Below, one piece after another: positions 7,650-16,688 of a stretch of DNA of 40,837 nucleotides. Each line of letters starts with the position of its first letter. Position 1 is the first letter of the stretch. Below the pieces are notes generated by a model that saw only the letters and a list, made by a program, of their open reading frames with translations, did no database searches and was not told where the DNA came from. The position numbers were made by a program, and so were the translations under genes. The stretch is from contig USAJ01000010.1 in the NCBI GenBank assembly GCA_900552685.1, forward strand, positions 1-40,837. Direction: 5' to 3'. Source of the DNA: an uncultured Collinsella sp. GTDB taxonomy: Bacteria; Actinomycetota; Coriobacteriia; Coriobacteriales; Coriobacteriaceae.

Positions 7650-8436
7650 GCTCTCGCATGTCAAGAAGACCTTTAACAAGGGCACCGTCACCGAGAAGCG
7701 CGCGCTCACCGGCGTCGACCTCACCCTGAATGACGGCGACTTTGTAACCGTGATCGGCGGCAACGGCGCCGGCAAGTCCACGCTGCTCAACATGATCGCC
7801 GGCGTGTACCCGCTCGATTCGGGCGTTATCGAGCTCGACGGCACCGACATCTCGCGCCTGAGCGAGTCGCAGCGCGCCAAGTACCTGGGCCGCGTGTTTC
7901 AGGACCCCATGCGCGGTACCGCTGCCGACATGCAGATTGCCGAGAACTTGGCCCTCGCCAAGCGTCGCGGCCAGCGTCGCGGCCTTTCGTGGGGCGTCAC
8001 CAAGGCCGAGAAAGATGAGTACGTTGAGCTGCTCAAGCGCCTGGACCTTGGTCTGGACACGCGTCTCAACGCCAAGGTCGGCCTGCTCTCGGGTGGCCAG
8101 CGCCAGGCACTCACCCTGCTGATGGCCACGCTCACCAGGCCGCGCCTGCTGCTGCTCGACGAGCACACTGCGGCCCTCGACCCCAAGACGGCCTCTAAGG
8201 TGCTCAACCTGACCGAGGAGATCGTCGACGAGAACCACCTGACCACGCTCATGGTCACGCACAACATGAACGACGCTATCCGTCTGGGCAACCGTCTGAT
8301 CATGATGCACGAGGGCCATGTGATCTACGACGTGGCCGGCGACGAGAAGAAGTCGCTCACCGTGGCCGACCTGCTGCAGAAGTTCGAGGAGGTCTCGGGC
8401 GGCGAGCTCGCCAACGACCGCATGCTGCTAAGCTAA
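7642..8436 (+). CDS. ABC importer ATP-binding protein
   Basis: Cytoplasmic ATPase of 264 residues that powers the importer. The Walker A motif is GGNGAGKS (39-46), the signature LSGGQRQ lies near 149-155, and Walker B is LLLLDEH near 169-175, followed by the switch His in VTHNMND. ATG 7642 lies inside the end of the permease gene, with GATGAGG upstream, so the two are translated together. The next gene has its own start region after two stem-loops, so the operon ends here. Confidence 0.93.
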   Translation: MLKLSHVKKTFNKGTVTEKRALTGVDLTLNDGDFVTVIGGNGAGKSTLLNMIAGVYPLDSGVIELDGTDISRLSESQRAKYLGRVFQDPMRGTAADMQIAENLALAKRRGQRRGLSWGVTKAEKDEYVELLKRLDLGLDTRLNAKVGLLSGGQRQALTLLMATLTRPRLLLLDEHTAALDPKTASKVLNLTEEIVDENHLTTLMVTHNMNDAIRLGNRLIMMHEGHVIYDVAGDEKKSLTVADLLQKFEEVSGGELANDRMLLS

Positions 8437-8475
8437 AACCTGCCAAAAAGGGACAGGTTTATTTTGGTAGGTTTT
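8435..8475 (+). repeat. GGGACAG-core stem-loop at a stop codon (copy 1)
   Basis: AAAACCTGCCAAAA pairs with TTTTGGTAGGTTTT (13 of 14) around a loop containing GGGACAGG. The stem starts within the TAA of the ATPase gene. It probably acts as a terminator. It shares its core with the stems at 8491, 11518, 14233 and 38978. Confidence 0.8.
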
Positions 8476-8490
8476 ATCTGCGCAAACGCC

Positions 8491-8530
8491 AAAACCGCCG
8501 CAAAGGGACAGAGGCCCTTGCGGCGGTTTT
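8491..8530 (+). terminator. GGGACAG-core stem-loop (copy 2), terminator
   Basis: AAAACCGCCGCAAAGGG pairs with CCCTTGCGGCGGTTTT, with ACAGAGG in the loop. It gives a strong stem ending in TTTT and lies between the importer operon and the nucleotidase gene. Confidence 0.8.
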
Positions 8531-8594
8531 CGCATATTATGTCGATAATCCGATATTCAACCAGACATTCTGGCTAAGGACTAAGGAAACTGCC

Positions 8595-10621
8595 ATGAAA
8601 AGACTCCCCCGCTTTGCGTTGGCCGCCGCGTTGTTTGCCGGCGCGCTCGCAGGCATCCCAAGCCTCGCTTTCGCGGGAAACCTGCCCGCCGCTATTGACG
8701 GCTCCGTGGCCGTCATGCACACCAACGATATCCACGGCAGCTACAAGTACAGCTACAACGCAAGCAAGGGCACCGGCACTGTGGGCTTTGACGGACTGGC
8801 GGTTTTCTATAGCGCCCAAAGCAGCGCCCCCGATCTTTTACTCGATGCGGGCGACACCTTCCACGGACAGTCCTTCGCCACCATGAGCGAGGGCAAGAGC
8901 ATCGCCGAGCTCATGGACACCTTCTACGCCGACGGCTACGACGCAACCACGCCAGGCAACCACGACTGGAGCTACGGCGCGGACAAACTCCGCACCATGA
9001 CCGGCTACAGCACCACCGGCACGCCCTTCGCCATGCTCTGCGCGAATGCAACGTCCTCGAACGGCGTATGGAGCTCGAGCATCACGAAGACGCTCGATCG
9101 CACCTGGGAGGATAGCGAGGATCACTCCACATTCGACTACAAAATCAAGGTCGGCGTCGTCGGAGCCATGGATGAGTCGCTAGGTTCCTCGCTGCGCGCG
9201 GACCTGGTCGCGGGCCCAGCTTCTCGAGTGCCGCGAACGCCATCAATGCCGAGGCAGAGCAGCTGCGCAAGGAGGGCTGCGATGTTGTTGTGTGTATCGC
9301 GCACACGCTCGACGCAAAGACCTTTGCCACGCGGCTCCGTGGCGTCGATGCCCTTATCGCAGGCCACGAGCACATCAACCTTAACGAGAAGGTGACGGGA
9401 GCCGACGGCAAGACGATCCACGTTGTCGAGGCAGGCAGCGCCTTTGCCGAGGTGGGGCTGCTTTCCATTCCGTACAAGTACGACACGAATGGCACCGAGA
9501 CGACCGACGATGACACGGTGGCAGTATGCGCAGGCAAAAGCGACGAGAAGCTCTATACCGCCAAAGACGTAAACGTTCTTTTGACCGACCCCAACAAGGG
9601 CTCCACCTATCAGAGCATCCTTGATGAGGTCCACAACAACAAGATCAAGCCGCTCGACGATGCCTTTAGCGCCGCATCGAGCGAGGTGCTCGGCACGAGC
9701 TCTACCGATTATTTCTACGGCGAGAACGCATCTGGCACGCACGGCTGGGAAATGGTGCGCACCACCGATTTCCGCCCCAGCAACCCGGGCGACACCACCA
9801 AGGCCCAGACCATCGGACATGTGATCTGCGGCTCCTATCTTGACCTGACGGGCGCAGACCTTGCCATCGAGAACGCGGGCGGCATCCGCGGCGGCATCGC
9901 GGCGGGCAACGTGACCGCCGGCAACGTCATCGCCATCTCGCCCTACGGCAACACCGTGGAGACCTGGACCATGACCGGCGCGGACTTCCTCGCAGCGCTC
10001 GAGCACTCGCTACAAATCAGCGACGATTGCAACGACAGCTACGAGCTTCAGCAGGCTTATGTGGCGGCCGGTCACACCGAGCAGGAGGCGCAAGACAAGT
10101 ACAAGTGGCGCGATGACTCTGGCAGCGTTCTCTCCTTTGGCGGCATCAACGTGACGATTGATTGGACGCAGCCCGAAGGCAAGCGCATTGTGAGTGCCAC
10201 ACTCACCAAAGACGGCAGCACGCTCGATCCCACCAAGACCTATACCGTCGCCACCAACAACTACATCATTACCAACACGACCGACTTCCCCACCTTCGCA
10301 AACGCCACTAAGCACACCGAGTGGGGTACCTGCGAGTCGGCGCTAAGGGCGCTGATCGGGCAGAACGGCTGGGAGAGCAAGATGGCCGGGCTCGCCGGCA
10401 CCATCGGCTTCGGCTCCGCAGCCGTGGACCCCACGCCCTCACCGGCCCCGACGCCTAAGCCCTCGTCTAAGACGGACACGGCGACCACGAAGGTCATCAC
10501 CAAGAAGACGACCGGTAAGCTCGCCGCAACGGGAGACCGCACGCTGGCAGTAGTTGGCGCGTGCCTAATCGGCGGCATCATCGTCATCATGCTCGGCATT
10601 ATCTGGAAGCGTCGACGCTAA
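8595..10621 (+). pseudogene. Surface-anchored 5'-nucleotidase/metallophosphatase, frameshifted
   Basis: Secreted nucleotide phosphohydrolase of the UshA family, about 675 codons, split by one frameshift. The first part (8595 onward) has a signal peptide (MKRLPRFALAAALFAG..., cleavage near FAGN), the metal motif HTNDIHG, DAGDTFHGQ and GNHD. After AMDESLGSSLRADLVAG the frame goes wrong at the CCC run at 9215-9217. The downstream frame continues cleanly with AHTLDA, then AGHEH, and the C-terminal domain signature NAGGIRGGIAAGNVT. One missing base would explain the break. The C-terminus has a P/T/K-rich stalk, a sortase-like LAATGD motif, a membrane helix and KRRR, so the intact protein would be wall-anchored. 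AAGGA sits upstream of ATG 8595. It could be a true pseudogene, a phase-variable allele or a sequencing error. Confidence 0.88.
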
Positions 10622-10674
10622 GCTACACCGCCGGGCCTTACAGCCCCGCCGCGTAAACCTTATATCGAGCACAG

Positions 10675-10707
10675 AAGCCCGTCCGAATTTGATCGGACGG
10701 GCTTCTT
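10675..10707 (+). terminator. Intrinsic terminator after the nucleotidase gene
   Basis: AAGCCCGTCCGA pairs with TCGGACGGGCTT around a six-base loop, followed by CTT. Confidence 0.85.
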
Positions 10708-10750
10708 GGTGGGTATCATGGTTGGACGATCATAAGGAGGTTTTCCCTAC

Positions 10751-11518
10751 ATGGAATTGTTTGAGCCGATTCTTCATTTCTTTGAGCAACGGTGGGTCCA
10801 CAACATCATCTGGGCCGTCATCTTGGCGATAGGCACCGCCGTCGCCACCAAGGTCGTATCCAAGACCCTGCGTCACCTGCTCAATCGCGACGACAACCCG
10901 CTTCCGGCATCGAGCATCTTCATCAACATCGCACGCGCCGTCATCTGGATGATCGGCGGCAGCTTTATCCTCGACAACTGCTTTGGCATTAACGCAAACG
11001 CGTTCGTCGCCGCTCTTGGCGTCGGCGGCATCGCCATCTCGCTTGGCTTTCAGGACACGCTGTCAAACCTTATTGGCGGCATGCAGGTTACGTTTATGGG
11101 CATCATCAAGCCTGGCGACAATATCGAGGTCGGCGGCGTGTCGGGCGTGGTCCAGGACATCACCTGGCGCCACACGACCATCGAAGATGCCTGCGGGCAG
11201 ACCATCATCGTCCCCAACTCCAACATCTCCAAGAACACGCTCGTGCATTTGATGCCCTTTGGGCGCGTGGCTGTGCCCGTTGCCGTAAAGGACACGTCCA
11301 AGTGGGCCTCGCTCGACGCGCTGGCAGACGAGCTGACCAGCGCCACCAAGGCCGCCGTGCTTCCCATCTCGGGCTTTGACAAGGAGCCGTATGTGCTCTT
11401 TAGCGAGATCGGCGACTTTGGCATTAAGGGCAAGATCATCTTTATCGTCAGCGACGACAGCACCACTTTCGCCGCTGCCGACGCCTGCATCCGCGCCATC
11501 GCCCCCATCATTGCCTAA
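10751..11518 (+). CDS. MscS-family mechanosensitive channel
   Basis: Small-conductance mechanosensitive ion channel subunit of 255 residues that releases solutes on hypo-osmotic shock. N-terminal hydrophobic helices (near 15-35 and 53-70) precede the pore helix AALGVGGIAISLGFQDTLSN (near 79-98), rich in Gly and Ala as in MscS TM3. The beta domain follows, with GDNIEVGGVSGVVQDITWRHTTI and the family pattern IIVPNSNI. The C-terminal alpha/beta region is short. AAGGAGG lies 11 bases before ATG 10751. It is monocistronic, with stem-loops on both sides. Confidence 0.92.
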   Translation: MELFEPILHFFEQRWVHNIIWAVILAIGTAVATKVVSKTLRHLLNRDDNPLPASSIFINIARAVIWMIGGSFILDNCFGINANAFVAALGVGGIAISLGFQDTLSNLIGGMQVTFMGIIKPGDNIEVGGVSGVVQDITWRHTTIEDACGQTIIVPNSNISKNTLVHLMPFGRVAVPVAVKDTSKWASLDALADELTSATKAAVLPISGFDKEPYVLFSEIGDFGIKGKIIFIVSDDSTTFAAADACIRAIAPIIA

Positions 11519-11554
11519 ACCACCACAAAGGGGACAGGCACCTTTGTTGTGGTT
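11518..11554 (+). repeat. GGGACAG-core stem-loop at a stop codon (copy 3)
   Basis: AACCACCACAAAGG pairs with CCTTTGTTGTGGTT, with GGACAGGCA between them. The stem begins in the last base of the MscS stop codon and ends in TTTT, so it probably terminates transcription. Confidence 0.8.
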
Positions 11555-11579
11555 TTCATTCGTGGTACCATGGTTCATA

Positions 11580-11597
11580 TAGTTGTTTAAACGACTA
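11580..11597 (+). promoter_or_regulatory. 18-bp palindrome before the BMP-domain gene
   Basis: TAGTTGTTTAAACGACTA pairs with itself at 16 of 18 positions and sits just upstream of the ribosome-binding site AGGGAG (11598-11603). It is a possible operator; no regulator can be named. Confidence 0.35.
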
Positions 11598-11610
11598 AGG
11601 GAGCAACATC

Positions 11611-13527
11611 ATGGAAGAGGCCTACCGTCAAGCACGCAAGCGCGGCGAGCAAGGACGTCGACGCGCCATTAGTCAAAGCGAGTATCCGTACCTCACGGAC
11701 CTCGATAGCTTGGTTGCCCAGCTCCCCTTAGGCCAGCGAGAGAATGTCGGCCTGAGAGACATTCCGCTCGAAATGGTCGTCGGTACGGTTACCAAGGGCC
11801 GTCAGTCCGCCTTTTCATGCAACTTTATGCCCCTACTGCCGTTTGGCACCGAGTTCGCCCGCAAGTGGTCCAACCTCTACGACATCCAGGTAACCGAGGG
11901 TTATCGCGACCCCATCATCGTCACCGAGTTCATGCATCGGTTCTATGTCCAGGAAGGCAACAAACGCGTCAGTGTCCTCAAATTCCTGGACGCCCCGACG
12001 GTTTCGGCCAAGGTCACCCGTCTCTACCCCGGCACATGGGATTCCGTCGAAAGCCGCCTGTACGGCGAGTTCTGCGCGTTTTGGCGCGTCTGCCCCCTAT
12101 ACGAGATCGAGTTCTCGCGTGAGGGAAGCTACGAGACGCTCGCTAAGATGCTCGGTCAGAACCTTATCGAAAAATGGCCGCAGAAAAAGGTCGACTACCT
12201 GCGCCACACCTTCCTGCTCTTTAAGCGCGCCTACCTTCGCGCAGGCGGCGACCACCTGGACATTACGCCCGCCGACGCCATGCTCGTCTACCTCAATGTG
12301 TACAACCAGGACCGCCTGCTGGATACGCCGACGGATATAGTCGTAAACCGCCTGTGCAAGATCTGGCGCGAGCTGGTTATTGCCGGCAAAAATGACGAGG
12401 ACAAGGTCGATCTTGTCGAAGCACCGAGCGTCGACGAGGAAAAGGCGCCCGCTAAGTCCACCTCCGGCGTGCTCAACTTCTTTATGGGCAAGACCGTCTA
12501 TTCGGCGGCTAACCCCCTGCGCATCGCCTTTATCCATGAGTTCCCCTGTGCGACGTCGAGCTGGGACAGCCTGCACGACCAAGGGCGTCAGTATCTCGAT
12601 GAGCACTTTGACGGTATCGTGCGCACCGAGGCGTTCGAGGACTGTCACGATCCGGACATGTTCTACGCCGCCGTGGAAACGGCTGTCAAACATGGGGCAA
12701 ACGCCATCTTCTCGACCTCGCACCGCCTGATGGAATACACGCTCAGGGCTGCCGTTGAGTATCCCCGGGTTCGGTTCCTCAACTGCTCTATCGGCCTTCC
12801 CCATCAAAGCGTCCGTTCGTACTTTGGCAAGATGTACGAGGCCAAGTTCCTCCTGGGCGCCCTTGCCGCCAGCATGGCGGACAACCACCGCATCGGCTAC
12901 CACGCGTCGGTCTTCGCCTCGGGCGCACTCAGCGAGATCAACGCCTTTGCGATTGGCGCCTCGCTGCTCGACCCGCGCGCGCAGGTCATCCTCACCTGGG
13001 GCGATGTTCCCGCCGGTGGTCTTGCCGAAGCCATGTGCCGCGAAGGCGTAAGCGTCATGACCGGCGCTGACATGTCAAAGTCGCTCGAAGACCCAACGGC
13101 CTACGGGCTTCACCGCTTGGTCGACGGCAAAGTCACCGGCATCGCCATGCCCGTATGGAACTGGGGCCGTTACTACGAGCTCATCGTTCGCAGCCTTCTG
13201 CACGGCACGTGGGACGAGACCAGCGACGACAACCAAGTGCGTGCCGTCAACTACTGGTACGGCATGAGCTCCGGCGTTATCGACATCCGTTACGCTCCGG
13301 GCCTACCCTACCAGACGCGCAAACTCGTGCAGTTGCTCCGCAACGGCATTGTTGAGGGATCCATCAACCCCTTTGGCGGCGAGCTCCATAGCCAGAACGG
13401 CGTGGTACAGATCGAAGGCTTCCCTCCGCTGCCGAGCACGCAGATTGTCGAGATGGATTGGCTGGCGGACAACGTGGTAGGCACCATTCCGCAGCTCGAC
13501 GATGAGGCGAAAGTCCCTGCCCTATGA
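11611..13527 (+). CDS. Cytosolic protein with ParB-like N-terminus and BMP ligand-binding domain
   Basis: Protein of 638 residues without a signal peptide or lipobox. The N-terminal part (about 40-130) has IPLEMVVGTVTKGRQSAF, then EFMHRFYVQEGNKRVSVLKF, a layout like the ParB/sulfiredoxin-type nuclease-like fold. After a middle helical region, residues about 300-600 match the BMP/Med periplasmic-binding family (PLRIAFIHEF, then NAIFSTSHRLMEYTLRAA, then FGKMYEAKFLLGALAA), which normally binds nucleosides outside the cell. Here the domain must act in the cytoplasm, probably as a ligand sensor. ATG 11611 follows AGGGAG. It overlaps the metallophosphoesterase gene by ATGA, so the two products are likely made together. 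The role is not known. Confidence 0.75.
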   Translation: MEEAYRQARKRGEQGRRRAISQSEYPYLTDLDSLVAQLPLGQRENVGLRDIPLEMVVGTVTKGRQSAFSCNFMPLLPFGTEFARKWSNLYDIQVTEGYRDPIIVTEFMHRFYVQEGNKRVSVLKFLDAPTVSAKVTRLYPGTWDSVESRLYGEFCAFWRVCPLYEIEFSREGSYETLAKMLGQNLIEKWPQKKVDYLRHTFLLFKRAYLRAGGDHLDITPADAMLVYLNVYNQDRLLDTPTDIVVNRLCKIWRELVIAGKNDEDKVDLVEAPSVDEEKAPAKSTSGVLNFFMGKTVYSAANPLRIAFIHEFPCATSSWDSLHDQGRQYLDEHFDGIVRTEAFEDCHDPDMFYAAVETAVKHGANAIFSTSHRLMEYTLRAAVEYPRVRFLNCSIGLPHQSVRSYFGKMYEAKFLLGALAASMADNHRIGYHASVFASGALSEINAFAIGASLLDPRAQVILTWGDVPAGGLAEAMCREGVSVMTGADMSKSLEDPTAYGLHRLVDGKVTGIAMPVWNWGRYYELIVRSLLHGTWDETSDDNQVRAVNYWYGMSSGVIDIRYAPGLPYQTRKLVQLLRNGIVEGSINPFGGELHSQNGVVQIEGFPPLPSTQIVEMDWLADNVVGTIPQLDDEAKVPAL

Positions 13528-14234
13528 AAATCCTTGCCATAGCCGATACCGAAGAACGATGCCTTTGGGAGTGCTTTCGCAAGGAACGCTTTGAGGGAGT
13601 CGACCTGATTTTGTCCGCTGGCGATCTGGACCCGGACTATCTTGAGTTTTTGGTCACGGTCATCAACAAACCGCTCATCTACGTGCGCGGCAATCACGAT
13701 GACCGCTACGCACGTCATGCACCGGGCGGATGTATCTGCGTAGAAGACAGCGTGTACACGTACCGAGGGATTCGCATTGCGGGCCTTGGCGGGTCCATGC
13801 GTTATCGCGACGGCGCCAACATGTACACCGAACGCGAGATGTCCAAGCGCATGCGTAAGCTGTCGCGTAAGGTTAGGATGGTCGGCGGGTGCGACATTCT
13901 GCTTACCCATGCACCCGCCGCCGGTATGGGTGATCTGGACGATCTGCCGCATCGAGGGTTCGAGTGCTTTAACACAGCACTCGAATCCTGGAATCCCGAC
14001 TACATGGTGCACGGGCATGTGCACCAAAGCTACGGTTGCGATTTTCAGCGCGAGCGTCAGCATGTGTGTGGAACGACGATCATCAACGCCTGCGGCTATA
14101 CACAGTTTGAGCTCGACCAGACGCGCTACCCCATCCGTGGCTGGCAGGCAGCCTGGCTCAATTCGCAAACCATGCGCCGGGAGCTCAAACGCCACGAAGC
14201 AATCGAGTCCTCAACCGCAAGAACACCCTGGTAA
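13524..14234 (+). CDS. Metallophosphoesterase
   Basis: Calcineurin-like phosphoesterase of 236 residues, cytoplasmic. Metal-binding motifs occur in order: D8-T-E10 near the start (the usual D-x-H has Glu in place of His), GDLD (33-36), GNHDD (56-60), THAP (128-131) and GHVH (164-167). I recall DTEE as a feature of a related clostridial subfamily, so the Glu may be normal for the group and not a defect. The gene starts with ATG overlapping the stop of the BMP-domain gene (ATGA), suggesting that the phosphoesterase acts on something sensed by its partner. The substrate is not identified; cyclic nucleotides or phosphonucleosides are guesses. Confidence 0.85.
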   Translation: MKILAIADTEERCLWECFRKERFEGVDLILSAGDLDPDYLEFLVTVINKPLIYVRGNHDDRYARHAPGGCICVEDSVYTYRGIRIAGLGGSMRYRDGANMYTEREMSKRMRKLSRKVRMVGGCDILLTHAPAAGMGDLDDLPHRGFECFNTALESWNPDYMVHGHVHQSYGCDFQRERQHVCGTTIINACGYTQFELDQTRYPIRGWQAAWLNSQTMRRELKRHEAIESSTARTPW

Positions 14235-14271
14235 CCACCTCAAAGGGGACACTGTCCCCTTTGAGGTGGTT
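14233..14271 (+). repeat. GGGACAG-core stem-loop at a stop codon (copy 4)
   Basis: A perfect 18-bp inverted repeat (AACCACCTCAAAGGGGAC and its complement) has a three-base loop. It starts within the TAA of the phosphoesterase gene and ends in TTTT. Confidence 0.85.
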
Positions 14272-14287
14272 TTGACGCGATAGCAAG

Positions 14288-14324
14288 AAACCCGGTCCTG
14301 CGCAAGGCAGAACCGGGTTTCTTT
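14288..14324. terminator. Bidirectional terminator between convergent operons
   Basis: AAACCCGGTTC-type arms pair around a GCGCAAGGC-containing loop. T-rich sequence on the plus side (TTTCTTT) and TTTCTTGC on the minus side would stop both the phosphoesterase operon and the rplA operon. Confidence 0.85.
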
Positions 14325-14359
14325 AGCAATGCTTGCTTTGCTCAAGCAGTAACTAGCAG

Positions 14360-15067
14360 TTACTCAGCCAGGAAGTCACGCTGGACAGCGGGATCGACCT
14401 TGACGCCAGGGCCCATGGTGGAAGACACGGAGATGGACTTGACGTACTTGCCCTTAGCAGAAGAGGGCTTGACGCGCAGGATCTCGGTGTACAGGGCAGC
14501 GTAGTTCTCGACGAGCTGCTGCTCAGAGAAGGACTTCTTGCCCAGGGGCACGTGGCAGATGCCGTAGCGGTCGGCGCGGTACTCAACGCGGCCAGCCTTG
14601 AGCTCGGAGACCATCTTGGCGACGTCCATGGTCACAGTGCCGAGCTTGGGGTTCGGCATGAGGCCACGGGGACCAAGGATCTTACCGATGCGGCCAACCT
14701 TGGCCATCATGTTCGGCGTAGCGATAGCGGCGTCGAAGTTGATCTCGCCCTTCTGAATCTGGGCGACGAGCTCGTCGGAACCGATGATGTCGGCGCCGGC
14801 AGCCTCAGCCTCGCGGGCCTTCTCGCCCTCGGCGAAGACGGCAACACGAACGGTCTTGCCGGTGCCGTGGGGCAGGGAGATGGAACCACGGATGTTCTGG
14901 TCAGCCTTACGAGTATCGATGCCCAGACGGAAGTGGGCCTCGACGGTCTCGTCGAACTTGGCGGTGTCGAGCTCCTTGATGAGCTTGGCAGCCTGAAGGG
15001 GGGTGTAGAGCGTGGCGCGGTCGATCTTCTCGGCAGCGGCGTTATAGCTCTTACCATGCTTAGCCAT
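14360..15067 (-). CDS. rplA: Ribosomal protein L1
   Basis: L1 forms the mobile stalk at the 50S E site and binds 23S rRNA. The 235-residue length is normal. Family sequence is plain: DETVEAHFRLGIDTRKADQ, then SISLPHGTGK, then NPKLGTVTMDVAK and YRADRYGICHVPLGK. The start is ATG 15067 rather than an upstream ATG at 15073, because GGAGG is eight bases from the former and two from the latter. It lies downstream of rplK but is not followed by rplJ and rplL, which often come next; a terminator follows instead. Confidence 0.97.
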   Translation of the reverse strand: MAKHGKSYNAAAEKIDRATLYTPLQAAKLIKELDTAKFDETVEAHFRLGIDTRKADQNIRGSISLPHGTGKTVRVAVFAEGEKAREAEAAGADIIGSDELVAQIQKGEINFDAAIATPNMMAKVGRIGKILGPRGLMPNPKLGTVTMDVAKMVSELKAGRVEYRADRYGICHVPLGKKSFSEQQLVENYAALYTEILRVKPSSAKGKYVKSISVSSTMGPGVKVDPAVQRDFLAE

Positions 15068-15184
15068 GTGCATTACCTCCTGTGGTTAAACGGGCGTGAG
15101 CCCTCCCACATCGTATCGTGTGCCCTATTGCACACATTTAACGGGCACCCCGGTCGGAGCATCCGTTGTTACCATAAGAAATCG

Positions 15185-15613
15185 CTACTCAGCGATGGTG
15201 ACACCCATGGAACGGGCGGTACCGGCGATGATCTTCTTGGCGGCGTCAATGTCGTTGGCATTGAGGTCCGGCATCTTGATCTCGGCGATCTTGGCGAGCT
15301 GCTCCTGGGAGAGCTGACCAACCTTGTCGGCCTGGGGCTTAGCGGAACCAGACTTGAGGTTCAGCTCCTTCTTGATGAGGTGAGCCGCCGGCGGGGTCTT
15401 GGTGATGAAGGAGAAGGACTTGTCCTCGTAGACAGAGATCTCAACGGGGATGATGTCGCCCTTCTTGTCCTGCGTCTCGGCGTTAAAGGCCTGGCAGAAC
15501 TGCATGATGTTCACGCCAGCAGCGCCCAGGGCGGGGCCGACGGGAGGAGCGGGGTTAGCTGCACCAGCAGGAATCTGGAGCTTAATGACGTTGGCAACCT
15601 TCTTCTCAGCCAT
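15185..15613 (-). CDS. rplK: Ribosomal protein L11
   Basis: L11 binds the GTPase-associated centre of 23S rRNA. At 142 residues the length is normal. Signature sequence includes VIKLQIPAGAANPAPPVGPA at the N-terminus and AKKIIAGTARSMGVTI at the C-terminus. ATG 15613 (MAEKK) is chosen over ATG 15619 because AAAGGA is about six bases from the former. It lies between nusG and rplA in the usual order. The 117-base gap to rplA shows no obvious promoter. Confidence 0.97.
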   Translation of the reverse strand: MAEKKVANVIKLQIPAGAANPAPPVGPALGAAGVNIMQFCQAFNAETQDKKGDIIPVEISVYEDKSFSFITKTPPAAHLIKKELNLKSGSAKPQADKVGQLSQEQLAKIAEIKMPDLNANDIDAAKKIIAGTARSMGVTIAE

Positions 15614-15733
15614 GGTCATTCCTTTCGAATCACGAGTGTGAAGTACTTGCTATATCGTAAGCACGCACGTGTTAGAAGCACTCCTGAGATGAGCAGTCAC
15701 AGAAGAAGCACGCTCGCGCGAACGGACGAAAAC

Positions 15734-16270
15734 TTAAGCGATGACAGCGACCTGGTTAAAGTCGAGCTCGACCGGCGTCTCGCGGCCAAAGATCATCAGC
15801 GTGACCTTGAGCTTGCCAGCCTCGGTGTTAACCTCGGAGACCTTGCCATCAAAGTCGGTAAGCGGGCCATCGGTGACGCGGACGGACGTACCGACCTCAA
15901 TATCAACCGAGGTGCGCTTGGGCGAATCGCCCTTACCGGGACGACGAGTCATCTTGTTGTACTCGTCGCGGGAAAGCGGAGCGGGCTTGCCGTTGCCGCC
16001 TAGGAAACCGGTGACGCCGGGCGTGTTACGAACACACGTCCAAGCATCGTCATCCATCTCCATGCGGACCAGGACATAACCCGGGAAGATCTTGGAATCC
16101 TTGGTCTCACGCTTGCCACCCTCTTTAATCTCGGTGACGCGCTCCATAGGAATCTCGATATCAAAGATACGGTCCTGCATGCCCATAGTCTCGATGCGAT
16201 GCTCGAGATCGGACTTAACGCGGTTCTCGTATCCAGAGTAAGTGTGAACGACGTACCAACGCTTAGACAT
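15734..16270 (-). CDS. nusG: Transcription elongation/antitermination factor NusG
   Basis: NusG binds RNA polymerase and links transcription with translation or Rho. It has 178 residues. The N-terminal NGN domain shows RWYVVHTYSGYENRVK and KIFPGYVLVRMEMDDDAW with NTPGVTGFLG. The C-terminal KOW domain shows VRVTDGPLTDFDGKVSEVN. The ribosome-binding site GAGGGG lies in the last codons of secE, so the two genes are coupled. Confidence 0.97.
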   Translation of the reverse strand: MSKRWYVVHTYSGYENRVKSDLEHRIETMGMQDRIFDIEIPMERVTEIKEGGKRETKDSKIFPGYVLVRMEMDDDAWTCVRNTPGVTGFLGGNGKPAPLSRDEYNKMTRRPGKGDSPKRTSVDIEVGTSVRVTDGPLTDFDGKVSEVNTEAGKLKVTLMIFGRETPVELDFNQVAVIA

Positions 16271-16273
16271 GGT

Positions 16274-16612
16274 TTAGCCCCTCAATCCAGAGAACAGAGC
16301 AAGAGCCTCGCCAAAGCCAGCATCGAGCAGAGCGATGACGACGCCGACGACGATCAGAGAAGCGCAAACGACGACCGAGTAGTTCACGAGCTCCTTCTTA
16401 TCGGGCCACGTGACACGCTTCATCTCGGACTTGACCGAAGCGAAATACTTCTTGGTGCGGGCGAAGAAACCAGGCTTCTCGTTCTTCTTGGACTTCGCAG
16501 CCTTCTCGTTCTTCTTGGCAACGGCCTTCTTGGCCTCAACCTTGGAGTTGGCGGCAGCTTTGTTGGCAGGTGCCGGCTGCTGAGCCTTCTTCTTGTTCTT
16601 CTTGTTGGCCAT
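16274..16612 (-). CDS. secE: Preprotein translocase subunit SecE
   Basis: Essential small membrane subunit of the SecYEG channel, 112 residues. A lysine- and alanine-rich N-terminal tail (1-48) is followed by the conserved amphipathic segment with SVKSEMKRVTWPDKKEL (59-75) and a single membrane helix (about 78-97). The low-complexity tail is common in actinobacterial SecE. It lies between tRNA-Trp and nusG. Confidence 0.94.
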   Translation of the reverse strand: MANKKNKKKAQQPAPANKAAANSKVEAKKAVAKKNEKAAKSKKNEKPGFFARTKKYFASVKSEMKRVTWPDKKELVNYSVVVCASLIVVGVVIALLDAGFGEALALFSGLRG

Positions 16613-16688
16613 TTGGGTTACCTCCGCGCAATGCGCTTATACATGAGTAAACCGTAAGCCCCCAAGTGGGAGCTTACGGAATAATGAC

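Noticed and set aside
9290..10621. Independent second nucleotidase gene with its own start
   Set aside because: The frame upstream of 9290 continues in register with the first half, and no ribosome-binding site fits. A frameshift within one gene explains it better.
13545..13553. Loss of metal binding in the phosphoesterase (Glu in place of His in D-x-H)
   Set aside because: All other metal motifs are intact, and the DTEE form is, as far as I recall, usual in a related subfamily.
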